Below the pieces are notes generated by a model. The model saw only the letters and a program-made list of their open reading frames with translations. It did no database searches and had not been told where the DNA came from. The position numbers and the translations under genes were made by a program. From DASSUC01 sp035650075 (GTDB taxonomy: Bacteria; Actinomycetota; Actinomycetes; Mycobacteriales; Micromonosporaceae), in contig DASRII010000093.1 of NCBI GenBank assembly GCA_035650075.1, forward strand, positions 1 to 27,259: a stretch of DNA of 27,259 nucleotides, written 5' to 3'. Below are positions 1-7,654 of this stretch, in pieces (position 1 is the first letter of the stretch; each line of letters begins with the position of its first letter).

Positions 1-74
1 GGGACATCGAAACGGTACGGACGATGTTGCGGGAGCGCGCTGAGGAGTCCACTCCCGCGCCGGCTCAGTCCTGA
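1..74 (+). CDS. 3' end of an unidentified gene (partial)
   Basis: From base 3 the plus strand reads through 23 sense codons to a TGA at 72-74. The tail is charged and then Pro/Ala-rich (...RTMLRERAEESTPAPAQS), with actinobacterial third-position GC. It converges on the DUF72 gene, whose stop is at 83, and both stops lie in the 18-bp tandem duplication at 62-97. Too little remains to assign a family. The evidence is an open frame and plausible codon use only. Confidence 0.4.
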   Translation, partial: DIETVRTMLRERAEESTPAPAQS

Positions 75-97
75 AAGCCGGCTCAGTCCTGAAAGCC
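62..97. repeat. Perfect 18-bp tandem duplication at a convergent gene junction
   Basis: The unit GGCTCAGTCCTGAAAGCC occurs at 62-79 and again at 80-97 without mismatch. Copy one carries the stop of the plus-strand gene ending at 74. Copy two carries the last codons and stop of the minus-strand DUF72 gene (stop 83-85). The 18-bp length preserves frame, so on the minus strand a second in-frame TGA follows the first. It looks like a recent slippage or duplication event. Confidence 0.9.
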
Positions 98-844
98 AGG
101 GGTACGCGTGACCGACAGGCCGACCCGGCGGGCCGTGCGGGCGAAAGCGACCGCGTCGAGGACGGCCGCACCGCCCGGGTCGTTGTTGAAGTAGACGTAC
201 ACGGGCGGCTCGGCACCGTACTCCGCCTCGATCCGCTCGGCCCACGACCGTAACGCCGTGCGACCGTACCGTGGCCTGGGTTTTGCTCTTCCCTCGTGCA
301 TCCGCAGGTACCCGAACCCGGCCGTGCGCCACAGTGGAGTGATCGGCCGACCGCGCCGATCGGACCAGCAGAGCGCCGCGCCACGGCGGTCCAGTACGCG
401 CCGGATGTCGTCCGTCCACCACGAAGGATGGCGTGGTTCGACCGCCACGTTCACGGCAGACGGGAAGCGGCGCAGCACCGCGTCGAGACTGTCCACATCG
501 GCCCGTAGCGTCGGCGGTAGCTGGACGAGGACGGGCCCGAGCTTGCCGTCCAGGCCTTCCGCCCGATCGAGGAAGCGGGCCACCGGTTCGGCGGGATCGC
601 GCAGCCGCCGGATGTGGGTCAGGTAGCGGCTCAGCTTGACCGCCACGCAGAAGTCGTCCGGAGTGCGTTCGCGCCAGCCGGCGAACGTCGTCCGTTCGGG
701 TAGCCGGTAGAACGCGTTGTTCACCTCGACCGTGGCGAACGCTCCCGCATAGTGTTCGAGCCAGCGTCGCTTCGGCACGTACCTGGGGTAGAGGCGGCCG
801 CGCCAGTCGTCGTACTGCCAGCCGGACGTGCCGATAACGATCAC
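83..844 (-). CDS. DUF72 (YecE-like) family protein
   Basis: This 253-residue protein matches the DUF72/YecE family, a TIM-barrel-like family of unknown biochemical function. Visible hallmarks are the N-terminal IGTSGWQYDDWRG, the EVNNAFYRLPE segment, FCVAVKLSRYLTHIRRL, a GKLGPVLVQLPP strand near residue 100, VAVEPRHPSWW near 133, and the C-terminal VYVYFNNDPGGAAV. Length is normal for the family. The start is GTG at 844, directly before the conserved IGTSGW, with no convincing Shine-Dalgarno sequence. It is divergent from the 3-TM protein gene at 889, and its C-terminal codons sit in the 18-bp tandem repeat. Family call is confident; function is unknown. Confidence 0.85.
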   Translation of the reverse strand: MIVIGTSGWQYDDWRGRLYPRYVPKRRWLEHYAGAFATVEVNNAFYRLPERTTFAGWRERTPDDFCVAVKLSRYLTHIRRLRDPAEPVARFLDRAEGLDGKLGPVLVQLPPTLRADVDSLDAVLRRFPSAVNVAVEPRHPSWWTDDIRRVLDRRGAALCWSDRRGRPITPLWRTAGFGYLRMHEGRAKPRPRYGRTALRSWAERIEAEYGAEPPVYVYFNNDPGGAAVLDAVAFARTARRVGLSVTRTPGFQD

Positions 845-888
845 TATGGGGGACTACCCGGTCATTGCTGGGGTGTAACCTGCCGCCC

Positions 889-1449
889 ATGCATCCAGGT
901 GGTGTGTATCAGAGCTCGGTGACCGACGGCGAGGACGCGTTCGGCCGCCTCGCGTCGACGGCTAAGGGCTGGCACAGCATGCAGATGGGCGTCCTGGGGT
1001 TCATCGGCCTCTGTGGGGTGCTCCAGTCGGGCAACAGCGGCATTCCGGGGTGGCTGGAGTCGCTTTCCGGCCTGCTCGCCGGCGTCTCGTTCGTCGTGGC
1101 GTGCGTGGCCATGGTGCTCGTGGGCCGGGTGGCCTACCCGTTCTACGGCGCTGCCATGGCGGGGTCGCCCGATCCGGCGCGGGTCAGCCGGATGGGCGGC
1201 CAGTTGAAGGTCGGCATCCGTACCTCGTTCGTCGCCGTGGTGCTGATCGTGGTGTCGGCGCTGTCGGGATGGTGGCCGAGTGAAGGCGGCGACGCCGGCT
1301 CGGTGCAGGTCCGGGATGTGGCCGGCCGCACGTGGTGCGGATCGCTGACCGATGCGCCGACCGGCAGCGTGGGCGTGCGGACCGCGGACGGCACGTTCGC
1401 GATCCGCACGGACGCGATAGCGGAGATCAGCCCGGTCGGTTCGTGCTGA
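889..1449 (+). CDS. Small membrane protein with three predicted TM segments, function unknown
   Basis: I do not recognise a family. The 186-residue protein has three hydrophobic stretches: about 29-42, a long one at about 57-88, and about 108-127. A soluble, beta-rich tail of about 55 residues follows, with two Cys (WCGSL and the C-terminal GSC). An earlier in-frame TTG exists at 865, but ATG 889 is preferred. A TAACCT hexamer at 876-881 lies one transcription-start distance upstream, so this gene may be leaderless. Its 3' end overlaps the convergent MHYT gene by 23 bp. Confidence 0.65.
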   Translation: MHPGGVYQSSVTDGEDAFGRLASTAKGWHSMQMGVLGFIGLCGVLQSGNSGIPGWLESLSGLLAGVSFVVACVAMVLVGRVAYPFYGAAMAGSPDPARVSRMGGQLKVGIRTSFVAVVLIVVSALSGWWPSEGGDAGSVQVRDVAGRTWCGSLTDAPTGSVGVRTADGTFAIRTDAIAEISPVGSC

Positions 1450-2326
1450 CCAGTTCGATGGGCGCGGGCTTGCCGGTGCGGAGTGTCCACGGCGTTTCGC
1501 CATGCGTGAAGGCGGGTCGCACCGGTGGCGGCGGTACCGGACCCTGACCGGCGAACTCCTCCTCGGTCATGGCCTGCAGCGCGCTCAGCGCGGTACCCAT
1601 GAGAGCCGCCGCGGTCAGGATCGTGATCGGCACGATCAGCAGGACCGGGGTAACCCCCCGGGGCGGCTCCGGTACCAGCGACAGCCGGATGTGCAGTGCC
1701 GCCATGGCGGTGTAGTGCATGCCCACCACCGCCACGCCCATGATGGCCGCGGCCACCAGAATCGCGCGCCAACCCCTGATCGTCACGGTGAACGTCAGCG
1801 CGACCGTAGCGGCCACGACCGCGATCACCACCGAGGCCGCGACGAGACCCGGGTCGTACTCCAGCGACCCGCTCACTTCCAGCGCGAACATGCCGGTGTA
1901 GTGCATAGCCGCGACGCCCAGGCCGGTGAACAGGCCGCCCAGCAGGGTCTTGTGGAAGCGTGGCCGGCCGAGGCCGGCGACGAACAGCCCGACACCCACG
2001 GTCGCCACGGCGATCAGCAGGCTGCCGATCGTGATGTAGGGGTTGTACCGGACCGGGGTGCTCGGCACGTCGAAGCCCAGCATCGCCATGAAGTGCATCA
2101 GCCAGATCCCGGCACCGCCGATCGAGATCGAGGCGAGTACCAGCCAGCGGATCCTGCGGTTGCGGGTCGTCACGGCCCGCGCCCGGGCCGTGCAGACCAG
2201 GCCCAGCAGTGAGCCCAGGAAAGCGAGTAGGTAGGCCATGGTCGGGTTGAACCAGCCGTACGAGAAATGGTGCAGTTCTGCCACGCCGGTCATTGAGCCA
2301 CGCAGTGTCTGGGTCCAATCGCACAT
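1427..2326 (-). CDS. MHYT-domain integral membrane sensor protein
   Basis: This 299-residue, about seven-TM protein carries the MHYT signature. It has one degenerate copy, MHFMAM (77-82), and two canonical copies, MHYTGM (141-146) and MHYTAM (203-208), each at the outer end of a TM helix. MHYT domains are proposed to bind copper or sense O2, CO or NO through these Met/His residues. In many proteins they are fused to GGDEF/EAL or kinase domains. Here there is no output domain, only a Pro-rich cytosolic tail of about 50 residues, so it may be a stand-alone sensor or need a partner. Start ATG 2326; an internal ATG follows at codon 12. It is divergent from the kinase gene at 2367 with a gap of only 40 bp. 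Confidence 0.85.
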   Translation of the reverse strand: MCDWTQTLRGSMTGVAELHHFSYGWFNPTMAYLLAFLGSLLGLVCTARARAVTTRNRRIRWLVLASISIGGAGIWLMHFMAMLGFDVPSTPVRYNPYITIGSLLIAVATVGVGLFVAGLGRPRFHKTLLGGLFTGLGVAAMHYTGMFALEVSGSLEYDPGLVAASVVIAVVAATVALTFTVTIRGWRAILVAAAIMGVAVVGMHYTAMAALHIRLSLVPEPPRGVTPVLLIVPITILTAAALMGTALSALQAMTEEEFAGQGPVPPPPVRPAFTHGETPWTLRTGKPAPIELVSTNRPG

Positions 2327-2366
2327 CGTGTCCGCTCTTTGAAAGGACCGAGTACCGTGGTCCCCC

Positions 2367-3002
2367 GTGACGCGACACCTGCGTATCTACGCTCTCGTCG
2401 GCATCGACGGGTCCGGAAAGACCACGCAGGCGCACGATCTGGCGGCCTGGCTGACCGGCCTGGGGGTCCCAGCCCGGTACTTCCAGAACGCGGGCGGCCG
2501 GCGGTGGTTCGGCAGGTTGGCCCGCCGGCTCGGGCTGCGGCCCGACGCCCAGGCGCTGCTGGGCCGCTCGGGGATGCTGGCCGTCGAGGCGGTGCTGCGC
2601 TGGCTCGCCATCGGCCAGGCGCTCGTCCGCGCGCGGCTGACCGGTCGGGTCGCGGTGATGGACCGGTACGCCGTGTGCCAGTACGCGAGCATCCGCGCCC
2701 ACGCCGGCACCCGACTGGGCGAGCGGGTGGCCCGGATCGCGTACCGGTTGTTCCCCACCCCGGACGTGACGTTCCTGCTGGCCGTCACGCCGCAGGAGGC
2801 GTACCGCCGCATCGACCTGCGCGGTACCGACCACGAACGGCTGGAGTTCCTCGTCGCCGCCGCCGACGCGTACGACCGGCTGCCGGAGGCGTCGACTTTC
2901 ATCCGGATCGATGCCGATGGGCCTCCCGAGGAGGTGTCGCACGCGATCCGCGCTTCGCTCGTCGCGAACGGCGCTGTCCAGGCGCCCGGCGTACCGGCAT
3001 GA
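2367..3002 (+). CDS. Thymidylate kinase-like P-loop kinase
   Basis: The 211-residue protein belongs to the thymidylate kinase-like P-loop family, which phosphorylates nucleoside monophosphates such as dTMP. The Walker A loop GIDGSGKTT is at 12-20, followed by a helix matching TMP kinases. The DRY motif (DRYAVCQYAS, 99-108) and a lid-like stretch (RIDLRGTDHERLEF) with basic residues are also visible. Length equals bacterial Tmk. Divergence from canonical Tmk (no clear EPGGT) leaves open another substrate. The start is GTG 2367; the only purine-rich stretch (GAAAGGA, about 2341) is too distant to act as an RBS. A 9-bp gap to the next gene suggests a two-gene operon with the epimerase-like protein. 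Confidence 0.72.
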   Translation: MTRHLRIYALVGIDGSGKTTQAHDLAAWLTGLGVPARYFQNAGGRRWFGRLARRLGLRPDAQALLGRSGMLAVEAVLRWLAIGQALVRARLTGRVAVMDRYAVCQYASIRAHAGTRLGERVARIAYRLFPTPDVTFLLAVTPQEAYRRIDLRGTDHERLEFLVAAADAYDRLPEASTFIRIDADGPPEEVSHAIRASLVANGAVQAPGVPA

Positions 3003-3011
3003 TCGGACACC

Positions 3012-4016
3012 ATGCGACTGCTGGTGCTCGGTGGTACGGCGTTCCTCGGACGCGCGGTAGCCAGTCACGCCCGCGACGCGGGCCACGACGTCACGTGTGC
3101 CGCCCGGGGTGAGTCGGGGGCGCCGCCGAAGGGCGTCACGTTCGTCCGGGTCGACCGGGACCTGCCCGACGGCCTCGCCCCGCTTTCCGGGTCCGCGTTC
3201 GACGCCGTGGTCGACGTGTCGAGCCGGCCCAGCCAGGTGCGCCGTGCGGTCGCCGAGTTCGCCGGCCACTGGGTCTACGTGTCCACCGGATCCGTCTACG
3301 CCGACCCGGCCACCGCTGGGCAGCGGGCGGACTCCGCACCGGTCCAGGACGCGGCGCCACCCGACGTCGACGACCCGCGAGCGGACGACGGTGCCGCGTA
3401 CGGGCCGTGCAAGGTCGCCTGCGAGGAAGCGGTACTGGCCGCGCATCCGGGCGCGTTCATCTGCCGGGCGGGCCTGATCGTCGGGCCCGAGGACGACAGC
3501 GGCCGGTTCGCGTACTGGGTCGACCGGTTGGCCCGGGGTGGCGAGGTGCTCGCGCCCGGCCGCCCCGACGACCTCGCGCAGTGGGTCGACGTGCGGGATC
3601 TGGCGGCCTGGCTGGTGTCCGCCGCCGAATCCGGACTCGGTGGCGTGTACGACGGCATCGGCGCCCCGGTGCCCTTCGCGGAGTTCCTGGCATCGGTGTC
3701 CCGCGGCGTCGCCACGCCCGCCCGGTTGACCTGGGTCGAGCAGGAGTTCCTCACCGAGCACGAGGTACGGCCGTGGACGGGCCGGCGGTCGCTGCCGCTG
3801 TGGCTGCCCCTACCGGAGTACGGCGGCTTCCTGAGCCGCGACGTCAGCGCCTCCCTCGCGGCCGGCCTGGTGACCCGCGACCTCGCCGCGACGGCCGCCG
3901 ACACCCTGGCGTGGTTGCGGTCGGAGCCGGACCGGGACACCTCCTCGTGGCCCGGCCTGACCGCCGACGAGGAGTCCGAGCTGCTGACCGCCTGGCACGT
4001 CAGCCGACAGCGGTGA
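3012..4016 (+). CDS. NAD-dependent epimerase/dehydratase (extended SDR) family protein
   Basis: A 334-residue extended short-chain dehydrogenase. The Rossmann glycine motif LVLGGTAFLGRAVA sits at residues 4-17. The strand-4 acid/Ser region (VVDVSSRPSQVRRAV) follows, then VYVSTGSVYAD at 88-98 with the catalytic Ser/Thr. The catalytic YGPCK (Tyr130, Lys134) is intact. After that come RAGLIVGPEDDSGRFAYWVDR and WVDVRDLAAWL, typical of reductase-like members annotated as NAD-dependent epimerase/dehydratase or reductase. The substrate cannot be deduced. Start ATG 3012 lies 9 bp after the kinase stop, so the two are probably cotranscribed. It ends about 400 bp before the sigma factor gene. Confidence 0.85.
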   Translation: MRLLVLGGTAFLGRAVASHARDAGHDVTCAARGESGAPPKGVTFVRVDRDLPDGLAPLSGSAFDAVVDVSSRPSQVRRAVAEFAGHWVYVSTGSVYADPATAGQRADSAPVQDAAPPDVDDPRADDGAAYGPCKVACEEAVLAAHPGAFICRAGLIVGPEDDSGRFAYWVDRLARGGEVLAPGRPDDLAQWVDVRDLAAWLVSAAESGLGGVYDGIGAPVPFAEFLASVSRGVATPARLTWVEQEFLTEHEVRPWTGRRSLPLWLPLPEYGGFLSRDVSASLAAGLVTRDLAATAADTLAWLRSEPDRDTSSWPGLTADEESELLTAWHVSRQR

Positions 4017-4413
4017 GTTCCTGAGCCTCCACTGTGGACTACGCTCTTCCGGACAAACACCCCATCCGGTTACCGTCGGAACACCGCACAGATGGATACC
4101 CGACACCGGTGACGAACGGCCCGCCCGCCTACTCAGCGTGGTGACGACGGTCGCAGCCGATGAGTGAACCAGATCGCTGCGGCGGCGCGTACCTCATGGT
4201 GTGCTGAATGGGTGACCGCCGCGGTCGCCAGCCATCCGGCACGCGGCTCGCGCCGAAGTCCAGATGTACGGCGCAGGGTGTGTGTCTCAGCTAACACTCA
4301 GGCACTTGTGACCGTTTCGTCACTGACAACGGAATCAACCCGGCGCACCGTCTGTTGTTTAGGTGTCAGTACCGGTGGGGCAAATCAAGGGTTACGGGGG
4401 AGGCATACGAGAC
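4017..4413. promoter_or_regulatory. Leader/intergenic region before the sigma factor gene
   Basis: About 400 bp without a convincing gene; GC is lower than in neighbouring coding DNA. It holds a TCCACTGTGGAC word at 4028-4039, a short TCCGG-type inverted pair near 4049-4070 that could weakly terminate the upstream operon, and a perfect 5-6-5 inverted repeat GTGACcgtttcGTCAC at 4308-4323. A CTGACA/TGTCAG pair lies at 4324-4329 and 4364-4369. The sigma promoter is expected here, but I cannot place -35/-10 boxes with confidence. The GGGGGAGG at 4395-4402 is the likely ribosome binding site. Confidence 0.5.
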
Positions 4414-5355
4414 GTGGAGAACATGGTGGTGATGCGCACCGACGAGGTTGCGGAAGAGCGCGACCTGGTCGGCGTCTACCTGCACGAGATTTCCAAGACG
4501 CAACTGCTCGACGCGGCGCGTGAGGTCGAGCTTGCGAAGGCGATCGAGGCGGGCCTCTACGCTGAGCACCTGCTCAGCCAGGACGAACTCCCTCGGGGCG
4601 TACATTCGGACGAGCTCGAGCGCCTGGTGATCGAAGGCGAGCGGGCCAAGGATCTGTTCATCCGGGCGAACCTGCGGCTGGTCGTTTCGATCGCACGCCG
4701 CTATGTCCGCTCCGGAATGCCGATGCTCGACCTCATTCAGGAAGGCAATACCGGTCTGGTCCGCGCGGTAGAGAAGTTCGACTACGAGCGCGGCTACAAG
4801 TTCTCGACATACGCGACGTGGTGGATCCGCCAGGCGATCAGCCGAGCGATCGCCCAGCAGGAGCGCACTGTGCGCCTGCCGGTGCACCTGGTCGAGGACG
4901 TCAACCGGATGCGCAACGTGACCCGGCAGCTCACCCGCGAGCTAGGTACCGACCCCGAGCCCGAGCAGATCGCGCACGCGCTCGGCGTGCCGATCGAGCG
5001 GGTTCACGAGCTGGTCCGGTGGTCCCAGGACACCGTCTCGCTGGACACCCCGGTCGGCGACGACGGCGACACCAACCTGGGCGACCTGGTCGCCGACTCG
5101 GACTCCCCGTCCCCGGAGGAGATCGTCCTCGGCGCGCTCGAGCGGCAGCGGATCGAGGGTCTGCTCGGTCACCTGGACGACCGGTCCGCCGGCATCATGC
5201 GGGCCCGGTACGGCCTCGAAGACGGCCGCGAGCACTCGCTCACCGAGGTCGCGTCGCGCTTCTCCCTCTCCCGGGAGCGCATCCGTCAGCTCGAGATCCA
5301 GGCCCTCGGCCGGCTCCGCGAGCTGGCTAGGGCCGAGGGCCTTCAGGCCGCATAG
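4414..5355 (+). CDS. RNA polymerase sigma factor, sigma-70 family group 1/2 (HrdB/SigB-like)
   Basis: This 313-residue sigma factor has region 1.2 (DLVGVYLHEISKTQLL, 17-32). Region 2 (about 78-148) contains the near-invariant LFIRANLRLVVSIARRY, MLDLIQEGNTGL and the -10 recognition/melting YKFSTYATWWIRQAI. Region 3 is about 155-235. Region 4 (about 247-302) has the helix-turn-helix SLTEVASRFSLSRERIRQLE. It lacks the long acidic/lysine-rich N-terminus of HrdB/SigA, so it is most likely a group 2 stress or stationary-phase sigma (SigB/HrdA/HrdD type). GTG 4414 is chosen because GGGGGAGG at 4395-4402 is about 11 nt upstream; ATG 4423 and GTG 4363 are alternatives. A hairpin at 5371-5400 terminates it. 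A specific hrd name cannot be fixed. Confidence 0.92.
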   Translation: MENMVVMRTDEVAEERDLVGVYLHEISKTQLLDAAREVELAKAIEAGLYAEHLLSQDELPRGVHSDELERLVIEGERAKDLFIRANLRLVVSIARRYVRSGMPMLDLIQEGNTGLVRAVEKFDYERGYKFSTYATWWIRQAISRAIAQQERTVRLPVHLVEDVNRMRNVTRQLTRELGTDPEPEQIAHALGVPIERVHELVRWSQDTVSLDTPVGDDGDTNLGDLVADSDSPSPEEIVLGALERQRIEGLLGHLDDRSAGIMRARYGLEDGREHSLTEVASRFSLSRERIRQLEIQALGRLRELARAEGLQAA

Positions 5356-5370
5356 TTGGGGGTACGCACT

Positions 5371-5400
5371 CAGCCGGTGTCCGCTTCAGGACGCCGGCTG
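5371..5400. terminator. Bidirectional hairpin between sigma and prolyl oligopeptidase genes
   Basis: CAGCCGGTGTCC (5371-5382) pairs with GGACGCCGGCTG (5389-5400) through 12 bp including one G-U wobble, around a 6-nt loop. The loop contains the stop codon of the minus-strand peptidase gene. There is no U tract, as is usual for actinobacterial hairpin terminators. Its position 16 bp after the sigma stop supports the role. Confidence 0.7.
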
Positions 5401-7479
5401 ATTCGTGTCGTGGGCCTGATTCGTGTGGTGGGCCAGGAAGCCGAGCATGTCCGCCGCCAGCGCGATCGCCCGCGACACCGCGCGTGCCCCGTGGCCGACT
5501 CCGACCTCCCGGCGCAGCAGCACCGGACGGCTGTGCGGGTCGCTGGCCGTGGCGTGCTGTAGGGCGGCGCACATCTTGCGGGGGTGGCACGGATCGGTCC
5601 GGGCGTCGGCCTCGTAGCTGGTAAACAGCACGGCGGGATACGCCGTGCCGGCCACGACCTTGTGATACGGCGAGTACGACAGCAGCCAGGCCAACTCGTC
5701 CGGGTCGTCGGCGCTGCCGTACTCGTGCGACCAGAACCGGCCGATCAGGAAGCGCTCGTAGCGCACCATGTCCAGCAACGGCTTGGCGCAGACCACGGCC
5801 CGGAAAAGCTCGGGCCGCTGGGTGAGCGCAGCGCCGACGAGCAGCCCGCCGTTGGAGCCACCGCTGATCGCCAGCTGACCCGACGTCGTCCAGCCCTCCG
5901 CGACGAGGTACTCGGCGGCCGCGTGGAAGTCGTCGAACACGTTCTGCTTCCGCTCCCGCATGCCCGCCCGGTGCCAGTCCTCGCCCTCCTCGCTGCCACC
6001 GCGTAACTGGGCCTCGGCGTACACGCCCCCGGCACCGACCCAGGCCAGTGCCTGCGGGTTGTACTCCGGCACGCTCGAGATGGCGAAGCCGCCGTAGCCG
6101 GTGAGCAGCGTGGGCCGCGGCCCGTCCTGGTCACCTCGCGGGCTGAGCACGTACATGCGGACCTCGGTACCGTCCGCCGACGTGTAGGTCGCCTGCCGGG
6201 TGTCGACCGCGGGCGGCGTCGCCGCACCCGGTGCCGACGCCTCGAGCTCGAGCCGGCCGCCGGCGTACCGGTGGACCGACGGTGGCGTGACGAAGTCGGT
6301 CCAGCCGATCCACACCGCGTCCCGGTTGTCCAGCGTCAGTTCATCCACAGTAGACAGCCCGATGACGGTACCGAGTCCGGGCAGCGGTACCTGTTCGACC
6401 ACCGCGCCAGTGGCCGCGTCGCGCAGGTCCACTTCGGACGATCCGTGCCGGGTACGCAGGATCACGAGCCGGTTCGAGTCGGGGACGTACCGCACCGCTT
6501 CGAGAACGGCGGTCGGGTCCTCGGCGACCAGTTCCGTCCACTGTGTCCGGTCCGGCGCGGCCGGATCGGCGACGCACAGTCGCCAGCGGTCCGCGTCGTG
6601 CGTGGTCAGCAGGTACAGCCGCCCGTCGCGCTCGACCCAGGCATGCACCCGTACGTCGTCGTCGTAGTGGACCAGCTCCCGCGGCGGCGACGCGGCGTGC
6701 AGGTCGGCGAGCCACAGCCAGTTACGCCGGGCCGTACCGAGCATGCCGGTCATCACCAGCCACCGGCCGTCGTCGGAGAGTTCGAGGTCGTAGAGCATGG
6801 CCGCGGCCCCGCCGTCGCCGTGCAGCAGCTCGTCGGTCTCGTCCGGGTGGGCGCCGACCTTGTGCCGCCACACCCGCCGGTGGAACGCCTCCTCGCCGGC
6901 CGGTACCTGGTCCGGAGGCAGCCGCCGTACGTAGATCAGCTCCTCGCCCCCGGGCAGCCACCCGATCGGCGTGAACTTCACGCGCTCGATGGGACCCTCG
7001 AGCAGCGCCCCGGTCGCCACGTCGAGCACGAACAGCCGGGACTCCTCGTCGCCGCCGACGCTGGTCAGGTACGCCAGCCGGGTCCCTTCGTGGCTGGCCG
7101 CCCAGCCGTCGAGCACGGTCAGCCCGCTGAGATCCTCGGCGTTGACGTCGACCAGGGCCCGTTCCGTGCCGTCCGGTTCGCGTACGTAGAGCACGTAGTG
7201 CTCCTCGTCGGGCCGGCGCTTGGTGAAGAACGCCCGGCCGGCACGCCACGTCGGTACGCCCACTCCGCCGGCGCGCAGCAGCGGTTCCAGCGCCTCCGCC
7301 ATCGCGGCGCGCTCGGGCATCGCGTCGAGCCGGTCACGCGCCAGGGTGTCCTGGGCTGAGGACCAGGCGACGGTACGAGGATCGGCCGCGTCCTCCAGCC
7401 ACCGGTACGGGTCGGCGACCAGGTGGCCGTGCAGGTCTTCGACGAGGTCGAGGCGTTCCGCCGCGGGGTATCGGTCCAT
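5386..7479 (-). CDS. Prolyl oligopeptidase family serine peptidase (S9A)
   Basis: A 697-residue peptidase with an N-terminal seven-bladed beta-propeller (about 75-400) and a C-terminal alpha/beta-hydrolase domain (about 1-70 plus 430-690). S9A enzymes cleave short peptides after proline, usually in the cytosol, and no signal peptide is seen. The catalytic triad is visible: Ser542 in SGGSNGGLL, Asp625 in EADARTDPCHPRKM and His663 in GVGHGAR. DPYRWLED at 23-30 is the classic N-terminal motif. Length is normal (about 690-720). Start ATG 7479; the C-terminus carries a duplicated AHxTNQ hexapeptide from an 18-bp tandem repeat, and the stop lies in the terminator loop. It is convergent with the sigma gene. 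Confidence 0.93.
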   Translation of the reverse strand: MDRYPAAERLDLVEDLHGHLVADPYRWLEDAADPRTVAWSSAQDTLARDRLDAMPERAAMAEALEPLLRAGGVGVPTWRAGRAFFTKRRPDEEHYVLYVREPDGTERALVDVNAEDLSGLTVLDGWAASHEGTRLAYLTSVGGDEESRLFVLDVATGALLEGPIERVKFTPIGWLPGGEELIYVRRLPPDQVPAGEEAFHRRVWRHKVGAHPDETDELLHGDGGAAAMLYDLELSDDGRWLVMTGMLGTARRNWLWLADLHAASPPRELVHYDDDVRVHAWVERDGRLYLLTTHDADRWRLCVADPAAPDRTQWTELVAEDPTAVLEAVRYVPDSNRLVILRTRHGSSEVDLRDAATGAVVEQVPLPGLGTVIGLSTVDELTLDNRDAVWIGWTDFVTPPSVHRYAGGRLELEASAPGAATPPAVDTRQATYTSADGTEVRMYVLSPRGDQDGPRPTLLTGYGGFAISSVPEYNPQALAWVGAGGVYAEAQLRGGSEEGEDWHRAGMRERKQNVFDDFHAAAEYLVAEGWTTSGQLAISGGSNGGLLVGAALTQRPELFRAVVCAKPLLDMVRYERFLIGRFWSHEYGSADDPDELAWLLSYSPYHKVVAGTAYPAVLFTSYEADARTDPCHPRKMCAALQHATASDPHSRPVLLRREVGVGHGARAVSRAIALAADMLGFLAHHTNQAHDTNQPAS
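5398..5433. repeat. 18-bp tandem duplication in the 3' end of the peptidase gene
   Basis: CTGATTCGTGTCGTGGGC (5398-5415) is followed directly by CTGATTCGTGTGGTGGGC (5416-5433), one mismatch. On the minus strand it encodes the C-terminal AHHTNQ-AHDTNQ duplication. The unit length and the position at a gene's 3' end are the same as in the 62-97 repeat. Confidence 0.9.
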
Positions 7480-7558
7480 CCGCCGATGGTAGACAGCTGA
7501 GTCCTTACATCGCCGCCGTCGTACCCCTGCTGTGACCCTTCAGCACCTGGTCAGGGTG

Positions 7559-7654
7559 TCAGCCAACCTTGGACAGCGCGGCTGCGGCCACGCGCGCGAA
7601 CCGTTTCAACGCTGCCTCGTTCTCGTCGAGCTTCGATCCGGCCCGGACGCCCAC
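7559..7654 (-). CDS. Possible 31-residue ORF coupled to the methyltransferase stop
   Basis: On the minus strand a GTG at 7654-7652 overlaps the tam stop TAG by one base (TAGTG), a typical translational-coupling arrangement. The frame runs 31 codons (MGVRAGSKLDENEAALKRF...) to TGA at 7559, with a predicted amphipathic Ala-rich helix. The composition looks protein-like and the frame is also open a short way upstream inside tam. It may be a genuine microprotein or the remnant of a longer gene. I recognise no family. Confidence 0.25.
   Translation of the reverse strand: MGVRAGSKLDENEAALKRFARVAAAALSKVG

Noticed and set aside
1143..3761. Very long minus-strand open frame (872 codons) across several genes
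   Set aside because: It runs antisense to the MHYT, kinase and epimerase genes in a shadow frame and shows Arg/Gly/Pro/Asp-rich, motif-free translation typical of GC-rich DNA.
4164..4523. Plus-strand open frame before the sigma factor
   Set aside because: It overlaps the sigma gene in another frame, has Arg/Ser/Thr-rich low-complexity translation and no RBS. The region is better read as a regulatory leader.
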